Shown: piece by piece, positions 20,879 to 32,375 of the stretch
Layout: the number at the start of each line of letters is the position of its first letter
Numbering within the stretch: position 1 is the stretch's first letter
From: Pollenia angustigena
Taxonomy: Eukaryota > Arthropoda > Insecta > Diptera > Polleniidae
Length of the DNA stretch: 64,000 nt
Assembly: GCA_930367215.1 (NCBI GenBank)
Contig: OV884059.1
Location: 148,488,511-148,552,510 of the forward strand
Direction: 5' to 3'
Translations under genes and position numbers: made by a program
The notes under the pieces: generated by a model
What the model was told of the DNA's origin: nothing
Seen by the model: the letters and a program-made list of their open reading frames with translations, nothing else
Databases searched by the model: none

Positions 20879-21535
20879 GGGTGGTCAAACCAAAACGCAA
20901 GATGTGAATTGTAAATAAAACAAAAATTTTTCAGAGAATTATCTTAATATTTTTTTTATTATTATAAAATTATCTCTGACAATTATTGTGAAACAAAATA
21001 TAGGCCAAATGCTCACCACGACATCGGTGCCGATGGTCCATATTTTCAATGACTCTGAGCCATAATTGAGGTTCAATGTCGTTAATGTGCCGAATTATCT
21101 CATCCCTTAGCTCTTGAATTGCTCTTGGCTTATTAACGTACACTTTTTCTTTAAAATATCCCCAAAAAAAGAAGTCCAAAGGTGTCAAATCACATGATCG
21201 TGACGGCTAATTAAAATCGCCACGATGTGTGATAACACGGTAATTGAATTTCTCGTGCAAAAGAGCCATTGTTTCGTTGGTTGCACCATCCTGTTGGAAC
21301 CCCATATCGGCCAATCTCGGTAACCGCTTGGCCGACCTCATTTTCGCGAAGAAGTATAGCCCGATGACGCCGCCAGCTCATAAACCACACCAAACATTCA
21401 CTATTTGTGGATGCATCAGCTTTGAAACAATCACTCATGGATTCTCTATTGCCCAAATGCGGGAATTCTGCTTGTTAACGAATCCAATCATGTTCATCCA
21501 TTTCTTACTTACAACAGCAATTAATAAGCTTTGCT
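20879..21535 (-). pseudogene. Tc1/mariner transposase relic, copy 2 (longest)
   Basis: On the minus strand, in broken frames, can be read GFVNKQNSRIWAIENP, then HPQIVNVWCGL, then GFQQDGATNETMALLHEKF, then VITHRGDFN-stop-PSRSCDLTPLDFFFWGYF, then KEKVYVNKPRAIQELRDE to the end. FQQDGA holds the second catalytic Asp and TPLDFFFWGY the third acidic position of the Tc1/mariner DDE/D fold. Stops interrupt before PSRS (in place of the usual Trp), in ENP-stop and before AGG; a short deletion follows DGAT. The N-terminal DNA-binding part and the first catalytic Asp are missing. The 3' terminus is GGGTGGTCAAACCAAAACG at 20879. Dead copy. Confidence 0.82.
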
Positions 21536-21539
21536 AATT

Positions 21540-22560
21540 TTGTAGACCTAACCATATAAATGGAAAAAATGGAATATCAATAAGGTTCCTCAAGGCGAAT
21601 TTATTCTATAAAAGGTACTTTTTCGATTTGTGTGTGTAATTTTGCTTCATATGTGTGATTTGGTACATAGTCATGTGTTATTTCCGAATTCTTCATTGGC
21701 AACACTGACACTCACACAAGCACTCGCATACATATTCGTTAGTCAGCTGGTATAGATTTTTTGTTGTCGGTTAAACTGAACAGAATCGAACTGGAAAAAA
21801 ATCAGATACATAAAGTATTTGAAATATGTTTTGTTGTTGTTATTGTTGGTGCTGCTGCTACTGCCGTTGTTTGCAGTGTTTAGGAATCGATAAGATACGA
21901 CAAAAACCGTATGAAACAATAACAACAAAAGTAAACAAAAAAATATGACGATAACTATGGTTCGAAACTGAAAAAGCAACAAAAAAAAAGAGCAAAATAC
22001 CTAAACTTAAAAGTATCTAAACAAACGTTTTGTATCTAGCAGAACCTTTAATAAGAAACCCATGGAAATTAAAAAAAAAACTATCAAATTTAAGATACGA
22101 TGAATATGACGAGGTTCATTTTTTATATGTATGTGAATGTTAGCAATTTCTTCTTTTTGTGGTATCTTTTGGTTTCAAGACTTTTTTTATTGGTATTAAA
22201 GCTGTGTGTTTTTTTCTTCTTAAGTTTGAAAGTCTTTAATACTTTTATGTTAAAAATAGAAGGAACACTTGCCATAAAAACTTTTTTCCTTCATTTCTCT
22301 TAGACAATCAAATGGGTGGGAGGGAGTTGTAATCATGAAAAAATCAATTCGAAATGAAAACAGAAATTGGAAAGTGTAATTTCTTCTTTTTTTTTATAAA
22401 TATGTATGTGTAAACAGAAGTCCTACACTTAGAGAAAAAACCTTTTTCAATATTGTCACTTCCAACAAAAGTATTTAAAATGAACATTTTAAAACATAAC
22501 GCTCATTTGCTGCAACACCGCCATAACTCAAAACATTTTATTTTGAAGTAAGTGATGCAA
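21540..22560. other. Unassigned interval; simple repeats and CA/TG-rich stretch
   Basis: 21825-21880 (TTGTTGTTGTTATTGTTGGTGC... and a GCTGCTGCTACTGCC stretch) has the triplet-rich look of fly 5'-UTRs read on the minus strand, but no splice site or frame supports it. The rest is AT-rich. Confidence 0.4.
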
Positions 22561-22564
22561 AATA

Positions 22565-22740
22565 CGATGTTTTCTTTATATCTATCTATCTTCTTCTTCT
22601 TCTTCTATCTATATATATAAAAATGAAAAATGTTTGTCTGTTTGTTTGTTTGTATGTTGGCTTATAGACTCCTGAACTACTGAACCGATTTTCCAGAAAT
22701 TTCTACTTATTTTTTCGATAGGAGCAGGAGAATTGGTACT
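22565..22740 (+). repeat. Microsatellite-headed interspersed repeat
   Basis: (TATC)n, (TTC)n and (TA)n runs lead into AAAAATGAAAAATGTTTGTC and (TTTG)n, followed by CTCCTGAACTACTGAACCGA. This arrangement (TA tract, TTTG tract, 'gaactactgaaccgatttt') is common at ends of insect interspersed repeats. Family not assigned. Confidence 0.5.
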
Positions 22741-23549
22741 CATAGAATGCCAATATTAAATATCGCATATCTTAAATTAACTTTATAATTCTCAATCTGT
22801 TCAGCGGCAATTTCATGTTTTTAATTTTTTAGCTATTAAAATTTCACTTTTTAAAATGATTTATTATAATTAAAGGTCATATGCTAAAAATAAACTTGAA
22901 CTTCAAGCTTTTAACGTACACTTCAAGTTCACATTAATTATTTTGAGTAAGGCCGTAAGAATCATAACAATTTATTCTTTTAAATTTATTTTAGCTCCCC
23001 ATTTTAACATGACCCTCCCCCCTACTTTTACCTTAAAGGATTTACAATGAAACGAAATAAGCATTCATGTGTTTTATTTGCCCTGTGTTTTTGTAACACA
23101 CGATAATAAATGTAAACAGGGATTAAAAAAAGTACCTTTAAAACGTATGCACCATTATTAACAACAACAAAAGAAAACATGTGATTTTATTATGAAAAAG
23201 AAAAACAACAACAAAAAATACTAATAAGAATCAACTGTTTTTTGGGGAACATTTTTAATACCAACATTTTAAATGGATCATGCGCTTTACACAATATTCT
23301 TGTTTTCACTTTGACAGCTGTCAAATTCATGAGTACAATTTTTTTCCTTTCCATTTTGTGGACAATTTCCGTGTAGAGTTTTTCATAACAACTGACAGTT
23401 AAAGTGTGTGTGCGTAGAGGAAAATTGGAAAGAAACAACTCATAAAATATCGAAATCCTTTTTGTGTTTTTGCTTTCTTTTCTACTTTTTGTTTTAGATG
23501 AAATTCTCTCCAACTTTTTTTCTTTGGTTTATTCCGTTTGTGTACTTAC

Positions 23550-23852
23550 CGCCGGCCTAGAGTTAACCGTTATCCTTTGCAACGTTTAGACGTGTTTTTG
23601 GTCGGCGTTCTTTCGCTGTTTGTCTCTTATTGTTGTTTGGGTTTTTCGTTCCCGTTATTTTTACTAAATCACAAAAAACACACTAACTCAATTACGGTTG
23701 CGGAATTTCCGTTTATAGTTTTTTTTCCGGAATCACATTGTCGTTGTTATTGGTTTTCCTTGTTCTTGTTTTTTGTTTATCGGTCGGTGATTAACGGCTG
23801 CTGCTCCTTGTTCCTGGCGGTAATGATTCTTTTTGCGAGACTGTGTTAGGAT
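23550..23852 (-). other. Candidate host 5'-UTR exon with splice donor
   Basis: Read on the minus strand, this stretch is richer in GC and CA/AAC words (ACAACAATAAGAGAC, CAAGAACAAGG) like fly 5'-UTRs, and ends CCGGCG|GTAAGTAC at 23550/23549, a consensus U2 splice donor. An ATG immediately followed by TGA lies inside (a minimal start-stop uORF, plus about 23732-23737). No coding frame of meaning exists on the minus strand, and the 103-residue plus-strand frame here has no recognisable domain. If real, 1-23549 would be intron of a minus-strand gene. The 5' limit is set where the AT-rich DNA resumes. This is inference from one strong splice signal plus composition. Confidence 0.4.
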
Positions 23853-24920
23853 TAAAAAAAAAATTTTTGCAATTGAAAGAAGAAAAAAAAAATGAAAATA
23901 ATAATTTTTTTTTGCATTTCTTTAGGGTGGAAACCCATTTAACTTGAAAATAAACGAAAGTTAAAAAAAAAAATCAGCAGTCACAAATTTTAAAAAAAGG
24001 TGGGTAATAAAAGTTTTGAAAGCAAAATAGAATTTAAATAATAAAGAAATTGTGATTTTTTTCTTCTTTTTTTTTGTTATTAAAAGTAAAAAGCAATTTC
24101 TATAGAAAGAAGGGGAAAATCACTTTACAAAGCCAGATATACAATCTTATGTTGATACACACTTTTGTAGTTGGCAGACAGTTAAATGGCTTTATATACA
24201 AAAAAAGAAATAAAACCGATTCTTTTAGCAAACCTTATGAACTACAGATTTAGTTCATTTGGAATGTTAAAAAAATAAATGCATTTTTACGGTTCAAAAG
24301 AAAATTTTGTGGAAATTTTTGAAAATATGGGACACTATGAGTTGAAATTTTGATTTCTTAAAAAACTGTGTAAGTTAAAATAAAATTCACGCCTCTTAAT
24401 ATAAAGCACCAATTTGAAAACAAAATTACCGATTTTTCTCTTTAATTATATATTTTTGAGAAAAGTATAATCGGCTCCACCAAAAACTATAATAATAATT
24501 ATAAAAGCCTTCCATAAACGACATTTTTTACCTCAGGTTGCAAAATTTTCCACTGCAAAATACACACATGCCATGTTTTACCTTCAAAACATTTTGCTCC
24601 TGTAAGTCAGACGCAAAATTTGACAAAATTTCAATTAAAGCCTGCTTTGTTTTCTTCTGACAAACCATCAGACATCAGCTGTTTTTATTATGAAAAATAT
24701 GTTGTCAGAAATCTATGCTGTTAGGAAACAGGCAGCGGCGATCACTATTGACGAAAGAATTAGTTGGCAACAGTTAGAGATGAATTTTACGAAAATCTTG
24801 AGAATCATTTTAAGTCATAGACGTAAGAGACTGTCGGAAGAGGGATTTATATCTAAAAGCTACACACAGAAAAAATACCAATGTTTAAAATCATGGTAAA
24901 CTTCTGCAAAATTATGGACT
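23853..24920. other. Unassigned interval upstream of the candidate exon
   Basis: AT-rich; would be the promoter side if the exon at 23550-23852 is real. A 69-residue plus-strand frame at 24690-24899 has no recognisable motif. No core promoter element clear enough to call. Confidence 0.35.
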
Positions 24921-24927
24921 TTTTCAA

Positions 24928-25146
24928 GGCCCGTTTTCACAACTTGCCGAAAGGTAAAAGTAGACCTTAACCAGCCTTATAAAAAGTCTTAAATTATTAA
25001 AACTTTACTTTAACCTAAAGTGAGCGATTAAGTAAATTAAGGTTTATCCTATCTGGTAAGTAAAAGTAAAGTTGTTAGAATTGAACACTTTTTATACGGC
25101 CGATAAGATTCTAACTTTAGCTATCGGTAAGTTGGGAAAACGGGCC
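24928..25146. mobile_element. Harbinger-like MITE, GGCCCGTTTTCAC family, copy 2
   Basis: GGCCCGTTTTCACAACTTGCC and inverted GGCCCGTTTTCCCAACTTACC ends; the flanks CAA and TAA are one mismatch from a TWA duplication. AAAGTAAA/ACCTTAA words fill the interior. Related by termini to 13552-14114. Confidence 0.75.
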
Positions 25147-25199
25147 TAACACTATCATTGTTTCATATTAATTTTAAATAAAAATAATTAAAAGAACTT

Positions 25200-25330
25200 T
25201 TTTTCCTTTGAGCTCGAGGTCCTGGTTTTTATTATTAATTATTTTAGTTTAACAATATTTTATTTTGCCAATATTTCGTTTTTCATTGAAAAACATCTTC
25301 TGGGCTAGGTATAATATTGAAAAAATTATT
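25200..25330 (-). mobile_element. Penelope-like(?) 3' region with hammerhead-like motif, copy 2
   Basis: Minus-strand relative of 11770-11965: the hairpin module, then an AT-rich spacer, then AGGACCTCGAG. No coding part is attached. Confidence 0.4.
25274..25303 (-). ncRNA. Hammerhead-ribozyme-like core hairpin, copy 2
   Basis: Minus strand: CAGAAGA, T, stem GTTTTTC, loop AAT, stem GAAAAAC, then GAAATATT. The layout is identical to 11894-11922 (7-bp stem, 3-nt loop, GAAATATT), but four of seven stem pairs differ and all are compensated. The core has A where hammerheads have U (CAGAAGA instead of CUGANGA), which predicts loss of cleavage. Downstream ATATT and AATAT could form a short stem III. 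Confidence 0.5.
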
Positions 25331-25487
25331 TACGAACAAAAATCAGAAAAAAATTAATTTTTATAATGTTATGTCAACATCGTCAAATTGTTCACAATTG
25401 TTCAAAGCTCCAAGGAAAAAAAGTTCTTTTATTTATACATTTTAAAGGTCGAATTAAACAAAATATAAAATTTAAACAAAAAATAAA

Positions 25488-25575
25488 CACTTATGCCTGT
25501 ATTAATCAAAAAAAATGTTAAATTTAATAGAGTTTAAAAAACAAATTTAATAATAGTTTATGAATACGGGGGTTA
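25488..25575. repeat. Short inverted repeat related to 45252-45365
   Basis: GCCTGTATTAATCA and TTATGAATACGGGGG face each other around AT-rich DNA; compare GCCGTATTCATAA/TTATGAATACGG at 45 kb. A decayed MITE is likely. Confidence 0.45.
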
Positions 25576-25655
25576 ATAGTAAGTTTGTTAGTTAGTTGTT
25601 CTTTATTTTTTCAAAACTACAAAAAATTACAATAAGTACTATAATTTTATAATTA

Positions 25656-28530
25656 ACTAGCATTTAACCCGCTACTTCGTTAGCGTCTCCTTTTTCTTCG
25701 TGGACATATTTTTATGCCAAAGTTTATTTTCAAAAAAGTACCAGGCACCTGTCCCCTTATTTTTTTTAACGAACAACAATAAGTGTTAAATTTTTTGGAT
25801 CTCTTTAATTTTGGATTTTTTTGGTTAGCGGAATCGATTTGGCGAGAGGACAACCTTCGGTCCAAAAGTCAGCTTTTTAGCTTCAAGAGTTTAGGATGTG
25901 CGATGATGAATCCGTCAGTTACTTTACAAATTTATATTATATAGAGATGGAGAAAAATGTTGAGAAAACACCTTAAACGTTTGAATTTCAAAAAAGGGGC
26001 AAACCTGTTTTGTATTTTTTAGATAAGCTAAAAATGTGATACAATATTTATTTACCCTTTTACACCCCAAAAAGGTCTTCCTTCAAAAAAGTACCAGACA
26101 CCTCTCCGTTTATTTTTTTTAATGAACAATAATTAGTATTAAATTTTTTGTATCTCTTTTTGTTTAGGAAATATACGGTTAGCGAATTGCTGATGTTTTT
26201 TATCTCTTTTAGTTTAGGAGGTATGAGGTTCGCGGGATCGATATACATAGGTACAATTTTCACCCCTGAAACGTTCAAATTTCGAAAAAGTACCAAATTC
26301 GCATTTGTATTTTTTAGATAAGTAACAAATGTTATTTAATTTTTATTTCTATACGTATTGGCTTAAAAGCTAGATTTACTACCTAACACGACCGAATTTC
26401 GTTAAAGTACCAGACACCAATTTCCTTTTTTATTTAATGCACAAAAATAAATATTAAATTAAAAAAATTACCAGTTTATTTAAAAAAAAATCCCTCTTAC
26501 AGATTCTCATTCACTCAGGAGCTTGCATGTTTAATTTTATGTTTCTAGATCCAATAAATACGGATATATAAAAGGTACCAGTTAAAGAACAAAATAGTAC
26601 CAAAAGCCCTCTTACAGGTTTTTATTCACTCAGGACCTTGCATGTTTAATTTTATGTTTCTAGGTCCAATACTAACGGAAATTCAAAAAGTACCAGTTAA
26701 AGAACAAAGAAGTACCAAAAACGTCCCTCTTATATATTCTTATCCACTTAGGGCATTGCATCTTGAATTTTATGTTTCTAAGTCCAATAATAACGGATAT
26801 TCAAAAAGTACCAGTTTAATAACTAAAAAGTACCTATAAGCGCTTTTAGAGATTCTCATTCACTCAGGACCATGCACGTTTAATTTTATTTTCATTAGAC
26901 CAACATTAGCGAAAATTTAAAAAAAGGACCAGTTAAAAAACGAAAAAGCACCAAAAAGATCTCTCTAACAGATTGTCATTCACTCAAGACCTTCCATGTT
27001 TAATTGCATGTTTCTGGGTCCAATACTAACGGAAATTCAAAAAGTACCAGCTAACGAATAAAAAAGTACCAAAAAGATCCCACTTAAAGATTCTCATTTA
27101 CACAGTATCGTGCATGTTTAATTTTATGTTTCTAGGTCCAATACTGACGGAAATTCAAAAAGTACCAGTAAATGAACAAAAAAGTACCAAAAACTTTCCT
27201 CTTAGATTCTTATCCACCCAGGACCTTGCATGTTTAATTTTATCTGTCTATGTCCAATACCAACGGAAATTCAAAAAGTACCAGTCCAAGATTAAAAAAG
27301 TACCAATAAGTTCACTCTTATAGATTCTCATCTATCCAGGGCATTGCATATTGAATTGTATGTTTCTAGGTCCAATACTAACAGAAATTCAAAAAGTACC
27401 AGTTAATGAGCAAAAAAGTACCAAAAAGTTCCCTCTTATAGATTTTCATCCATTCAGGACATTGCATGTTTAATTTTATTTTTATAGGTCCAATACTAAC
27501 GGAAATTCAAAAAGTACCATTTTATGAACAGAAAAGTACCAAAAACTTCCCCTTATGGATTCTTAACCACTCAGGACATTTCATTTTGAATTTTATGTTT
27601 CTAAGTCCAATATTAACGTAAATTAAAAAAGTACCAGTTAATGAACAAAAAAGTACCAAAAAATTCCCTCTTATAGATTCTCATCCATTCGGGACATTGC
27701 ATGTTTAATTTTATTTTTATAGGTCCAATACTAACGGAAATTCAAAAAGAACCAGTTAATTAACAGAAAAGTACCAAAAACTGCCCCTTATGGATTCTTA
27801 TCCATTCCGGACATTGCATGATGAATCTTATGTTTTTAGGTCCAACATAAACGATAATTTAAAAAATACCAGTTGTAGAACCAAAAAGTTAAGTAAAATA
27901 TCAAATTTCTCGTATTTCCCCTTTTTGGTACTATTTTCCATCAATTAAAGTATAAAAAATTTCAGTATAATAGTGGCAGCCCATAATTTAGTACGAATAT
28001 TTCAATAAATGGAGAAAAATGTTTTTTTAAAAAAAGTACCAAAAATAGTTACGATTTTTACCCCTTAAATGTTCGAATTTCGAAAAAGTACCAAATTTAA
28101 ATTCGTATATTTTTGTTAGGTTTCGAATGTGGTATTAACTTTGTTTCTATGTTTATTGGTTCAAAAGATAGATGGGGTGTCAAAAAAGTACTAAAATTCA
28201 GATATTACCCGTTTACTCCCAAATAGGGCCGAATTTCAAAAAAGTACCAGACACCTGTCCGCTTATTTTTCTAAAGAACAACGATAGGTATTAAATTTTT
28301 TTTGTATCTCTTTTAGTTTTGGAGATATAAGGTTACCGAATTTTCCCGTTTTTACCCTTTTTTACCCCCTAAACATTCGAATTTCCAAAAATCCCGTCTT
28401 AGTGGATCGATTTGGGGAGTGACCAATCTCTGGTCCAAATTTCAAGTGTCTAGCTTCAGGCGTTTAGGCTGTGCGATGATGAATCAGTGAGTCAGTGAGT
28501 CAGTGAGTCAGTCAGTGAGTCATTAACATT
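25656..28530 (-). mobile_element. Helitron-like non-autonomous element(s), copy A with internal array
   Basis: On the minus strand the 3' end is ...CGCTA-ACGAAG-TAGCG hairpin (25670-25685), then CTAG at 25657-25660 followed by T, as in Helitron 3' ends (hairpin then CTRR, insertion before T). The other end is a TGAGTCAG/GACTGACT tract and ATTCATCATCGC (28450-28530). The same two ends bound copy B at 35965-36701. A second 5'-type end (GATTCATCATCGCACA on the minus strand, 25893-25908) shows a short complete element at 25656-25945 abutting a longer one lacking its own 3' end. The words AAAAAGTACCAGACACC plus TTAAATTTTTTGTATCTC recur at about 25735, 26083, 26398 and 28233. No Rep/helicase coding remains. 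Confidence 0.65.
26490..27895 (-). repeat. Tandem array of twelve ~117-bp units inside the Helitron-like element
   Basis: Landmark CATGTTTAATTTTATGTTTC (variants) occurs at about 26526, 26641, 26759, 26875, 26995, 27113, 27229, 27347, 27465, 27582, 27700 and 27817, giving spacings of 115-120. Each unit carries two GTACC sites about 22 bp apart (AAAAGTACCAGTTAA and AAAAAAGTACCAAAAA) and GGTCCAATACTAACGG. The period is near 3 x 39, so open frames run through pairs of units, but stops differ between units and there is no protein signal. Copy B at 36 kb lacks the array. Confidence 0.9.
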
Positions 28531-29440
28531 ACAATTTTATATATATAGATGTGAAAAAGAACTTACGACTATGACATATTGTCGTCAGACACTTAATATT
28601 GCTCCTTAGTGTTCGGTTCGTAAGATTTGTGGAAAACACAAGCGGTAATAGTGTTTCTGTAGTAAATCATTAAATAAAAACCTTCATCTATTTGTGAAGA
28701 TAAGAACATATAATTCCGTTCAGTTCTTTTAACCATAAACTTCATTGCGTTCGGTTCAGCTCATTAGTGTTCATTCGTTTCAGTTGCACTTAGCGACCTT
28801 TTGACTGGTAAATAAAAACCAAAAATTTTTTACAAAAACAAAATACAGGTATGATTTCGAAATTCTGCGTAAAACTTTCTTGGAAAAAATAAAATTCTTA
28901 TTTTGTTTAAGAATTTAATTTTGTTCGTGTCGAAAACAGCCTGAAGTGCTCTTTAGAATAAAATATGCATAAAGTATACTTTAAATTTTTTAAAGTTATT
29001 ATTCCTAAAAATATTTTCAAAAAGAAAGAAAAATTGTGCAGGTTTCCAGTAAGAAGAAAAGCCAGATAACTAGGCAAAGAGATACCTCTTAAGTTATTTT
29101 ATTTAATAGCGTATAAATACAGAACATTTAATTAAATAAAGAACAATTTAGGGGTTTTCACTATAAAATAATTGAACACTGAACAAAGTTCTAAATTACA
29201 GTCCTTTTTTGTATAATTCAGAACGGATGGTCAACGTAGTTATAGGTCACAAAGTATGAAGCACACTTTATATAGGACCTTTTTGGGGAAAATATAGACC
29301 GATCATCACAAATTGAATATTGTTGTATCCAATTCATATTGAATTAAACATGACCAAATTATACCCCAATACCGCGCCTGGTCTTTGCAAATCGCATTCT
29401 GAAAGTTAAACTCTGTTTCATTTTTATTGATGCTACCAGC
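28531..29440. other. Unassigned interval
   Basis: No coding relic or full element. CGTTCGGTTCAGCTC / CGTTTCAGTTGCAC words at 28747-28795 look promoter-like (TCAGTT initiator) and are followed by GACTGGTAAAT, a weak donor. Too little to call a gene. Confidence 0.35.
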
Positions 29441-29751
29441 AGGGTTGTCAGATTTTTTTGAGCTCCATCGCCAAACCGGATGTCAGAAATCGCCAAAAAT
29501 CGCCAAACGTCAATTTTGGTTCAGTTTTCGTATTTTTTTTTTTTTTTTTTAAATTAAGTCTTGCATACACAAAAACTAGTATAATATTAAATCGCCAAAA
29601 ACTGAGATGAAATACAAAAGAAGTCGTCGAAAGTAAATTTTGTTAAGTTTCTGTTATTTTTTTTTTAAAAAATAAAATGGAGAAAATATATTAGTTAAAA
29701 AAAAAATAAAATTATGTACACAAGTCTATAAGATTATACACTTCAGCCTTA

Positions 29752-30276
29752 TAGGCTTTTTACACTGATCAACATCTAACATCTACCATCATAGATGTAG
29801 AAAGTGTGAAACACTCGTTTACATTGCTCACATCTAACATCTTCCATCAAACATAAATGTCACCATTTTTGGATAAAAATGTTTTTAAAATAAAAAATGT
29901 TTTTTTCTACAAAAGTTCCAAAATTTAAAAAGAAAACACAAAAATGTATTTGAGGTTCAATTTGTTTAAAAATATAAAAAATACTTAACAAAAAAACATT
30001 GCAGTAAAAAAGAAAACTTAACAAATGGTAACGCTGCTTTGAAAACAAACGTCTTTTTGTCAGTGATGCCACAATAATAATAGAACTTATTGCCACTTTT
30101 CTAGTGATGACACTAAAATAATCAAAAGATGTAGAATGGAATAAAATGAGAAAGGAACATCTTTTAAAGAAGTTGGTTTTAAGCCATATGTATTTCTTAT
30201 GGAAAGATGTCAACATCTTCAAAAATTGTGGCAAATTGATGGTAGATGTTAAATGTTGATCAGTGTAAAAAGGCTA
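29752..30276. mobile_element. Harbinger-like MITE nested in hAT A2
   Basis: TAGGCTTTTTACACTGATCA and inverted TAGCCTTTTTACACTGATCA ends (about 40 bp of pairing through ACATCTAACATCTACCATC), flanked by TTA on both sides (29749-29751, 30277-30279). Confidence 0.82.
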
Positions 30277-30300
30277 TTAGCGGTTTCATTACCGGTCCTG

Positions 30301-30531
30301 GGGTCTAATCACCGCATACGATATCGAGCAAAATTGATCGAAATTATTTATTTTGGTATCATGAAACTCGATATCGAATGAAAAGTATTTAATTTGAAAT
30401 AATAGCATTCGATATCGAGTAACTCGACATTACATTTATCGAGTTTTCATTCGATACGTCAGTGTCTATCGTATGCAAAAAAATCCGATAGTTTATTCGA
30501 AACGATAGTATCGAATGCGGTGATTAGACCC
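30301..30531. mobile_element. 231-bp TIR MITE rich in CGATATCGA palindromes
   Basis: GGGTCTAATCACCGCATACG and inverted GGGTCTAATCACCGCATTCG ends with a 3-bp duplication CTG (30298-30300, 30532-30534). The interior repeats CGATATCGA/TATCGAAT palindromic words. A 3-bp TSD fits Harbinger, though CTG is not the usual TWA. Confidence 0.78.
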
Positions 30532-30789
30532 CTGCATACAAACTATAAGAATTAAATAGTGACTGAATATAAAATTCACTTAAAATGATAACAAAACAAA
30601 AATCATGTGAAAAAAAGTTGGCAGTTTTTTTTTTTTAATTAGTAATGATAACAAAAAATGATAAAAATAGCCAAGTAAATCGCCAGTTATATCAAAAATC
30701 GCCAAATGGAAAATCCCATCGCCAAACACGTTTCAAAATCGCCACGTTTGGCGAGAAATCGCCATATCTGACAGCCCTGGCTACCAGCG

Positions 30790-32210
30790 TGTATGAAATA
30801 ATCGATTTTTCTCGCTGTAATGGACCCTGTAGTAGCTGTTGTAGATTACTTTCACTCCATATGTGGCAATTTTGCTTCCTTACAAACCACCCTCAGATCG
30901 ACGATTATGTGCGCCACTAAAACCACACAAATCGATGACTGGTTTTTAAAGAAAAGTTTGATAGTTTAGTAACATTGTTCAAGCGTGAATCTATTCATGA
31001 TGATTTGCAGAATGACATTTCGTTTCGTAAGTTCTATTGGGCTTAAAAAGCCAACCGATGCTTTGATAAGACTATGCGAAAAACATAATTTCATTTTTAA
31101 AACGTAAGGAATTTTGTTATAGAATTCCAACAAGCTGTAAAGTGGTCGGATATTGTAATATACATATTTATTTTTTAATGTCTCTATTTTCTTTGCTTTT
31201 TTGTTATTACTTTAAATTATTTTTGTGATTTATTTCAAAAGGGCTGACTTTTATTTTAAGGGCGTTTCCCCAAATTTTTTTTTTTACTTTTGTTTGGTTT
31301 TTCGAGCGATAACAAATTGTCATAATAATTTGTGTTGAAAATTGTATGACTGACTGTATTTTTAGTGGAATAATAAAAACAATTTACATTTACAGTTTCA
31401 TAAATGTGTTGAAAGCGATAAAAACTATGTTTATTTTTTTAAGAATTAAATACAACTGGGTTTAGTTTTATCAAATATATTTGCTCATTCCTTTAAAATT
31501 AGTCCAATAAAATGTATAAAAATCAAAGTCGTTTAACTTAAAAAATTTATAAGAAATTTTTCAGTTATGACTCAAAACAACGATATTCAAAAGGGGGTCC
31601 GCTATCCCCTTGGGGCCTGTAATAGACTTTCAGGGGTTACGCGAAGGACCTTTGAAATTTAAAAAACATTTTGCTTTCATTTTCAAGAATTCAAAAGATA
31701 TTGAAACAAATGTTTTTATACCTTAGGTGGGTTTTATTCTTCACAAATAATTTAACTAATTTTGCCATAAAATAAAAGTCACGTTCAATTTCCTGATATG
31801 TCTACAATTGACCTTAATGGGTTAATTCACACTTATTTGTCATAATCAATACTAAACACTTGTTATAGCATTTTATGTCTGCGCTATCTTCTACTCATAC
31901 AATGTCACTAGAACAAATCGTTTAAAGACGAGCCAAGATGCTGTAAAATAAATTAATTGAAATTGTACTACAGACAGCTTATTTCACATTGAAAAGGGGG
32001 CTGTAAAATAATGAAATCAATACTAATTGCCTAGTAAATTTAAAAAAAAACCATATAATTATTTAAAAATTATTTCCCTAAATACATACGATACTAAATA
32101 ATTTGTAATTTTTTGCTTTAATTGGATCATAAAAAAATTAACAACGAAACTTCTCCAATTACTTGCTAATTAAATAATTTGTATACAATCTAAACAAATA
32201 GCAAAAAAAA
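30790..32210. other. Unassigned interval
   Basis: No coding relic, tRNA or TIR pair recognised; AT-rich with long A/T runs. Confidence 0.45.
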
Positions 32211-32375
32211 AAAAACTTTACAATGATACCATATGATACCCTTTTACACAGTATTTAAAAAGAAATTTTTCGCAGTGTACCCAGGGTCACATGGGTAATC
32301 ATTAACCCGCCAGAAAATATCTTATTATGAGGTCAAGATGCATCAAAAAGTTTTTTGCGCCGAATATTATTTAAA

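Larger units (their letters stand above)
29450..30779 (-). mobile_element. Non-autonomous hAT-like element A2, with two nested MITEs
   Basis: Reverse-orientation copy of the family at 1244-2879: ends CAGGGTTGTCAGAT and TCTGACAGCCCTG, with a perfect 8-bp duplication GCTACCAG (29442-29449, 30780-30787). Subterminal ATCGCCAAA motifs are iterated at both sides. It lacks the CACTTA MITE present in copy A1 but has gained two other insertions (29752-30276 and 30301-30531), for which copy A1 shows the unoccupied sequence at about 1525-1555. Confidence 0.88.

Noticed and set aside
23538..23849. 103-residue plus-strand open frame
   Set aside because: No known domain, many Phe/Leu/Cys from a T-rich strand. 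The stretch reads better as a minus-strand 5'-UTR-like exon.
26642..27323. Open frames of 65-69 residues beginning MFNFMFLGPILTEIQKVPV in the tandem array
   Set aside because: They are the same ~117-bp repeat (39 codons) read in one frame. Stops vary from unit to unit and no family is recognised.
28747..28830. Promoter-like TTCAGTT words followed by GGTAAAT
   Set aside because: Single weak signals without compositional support.
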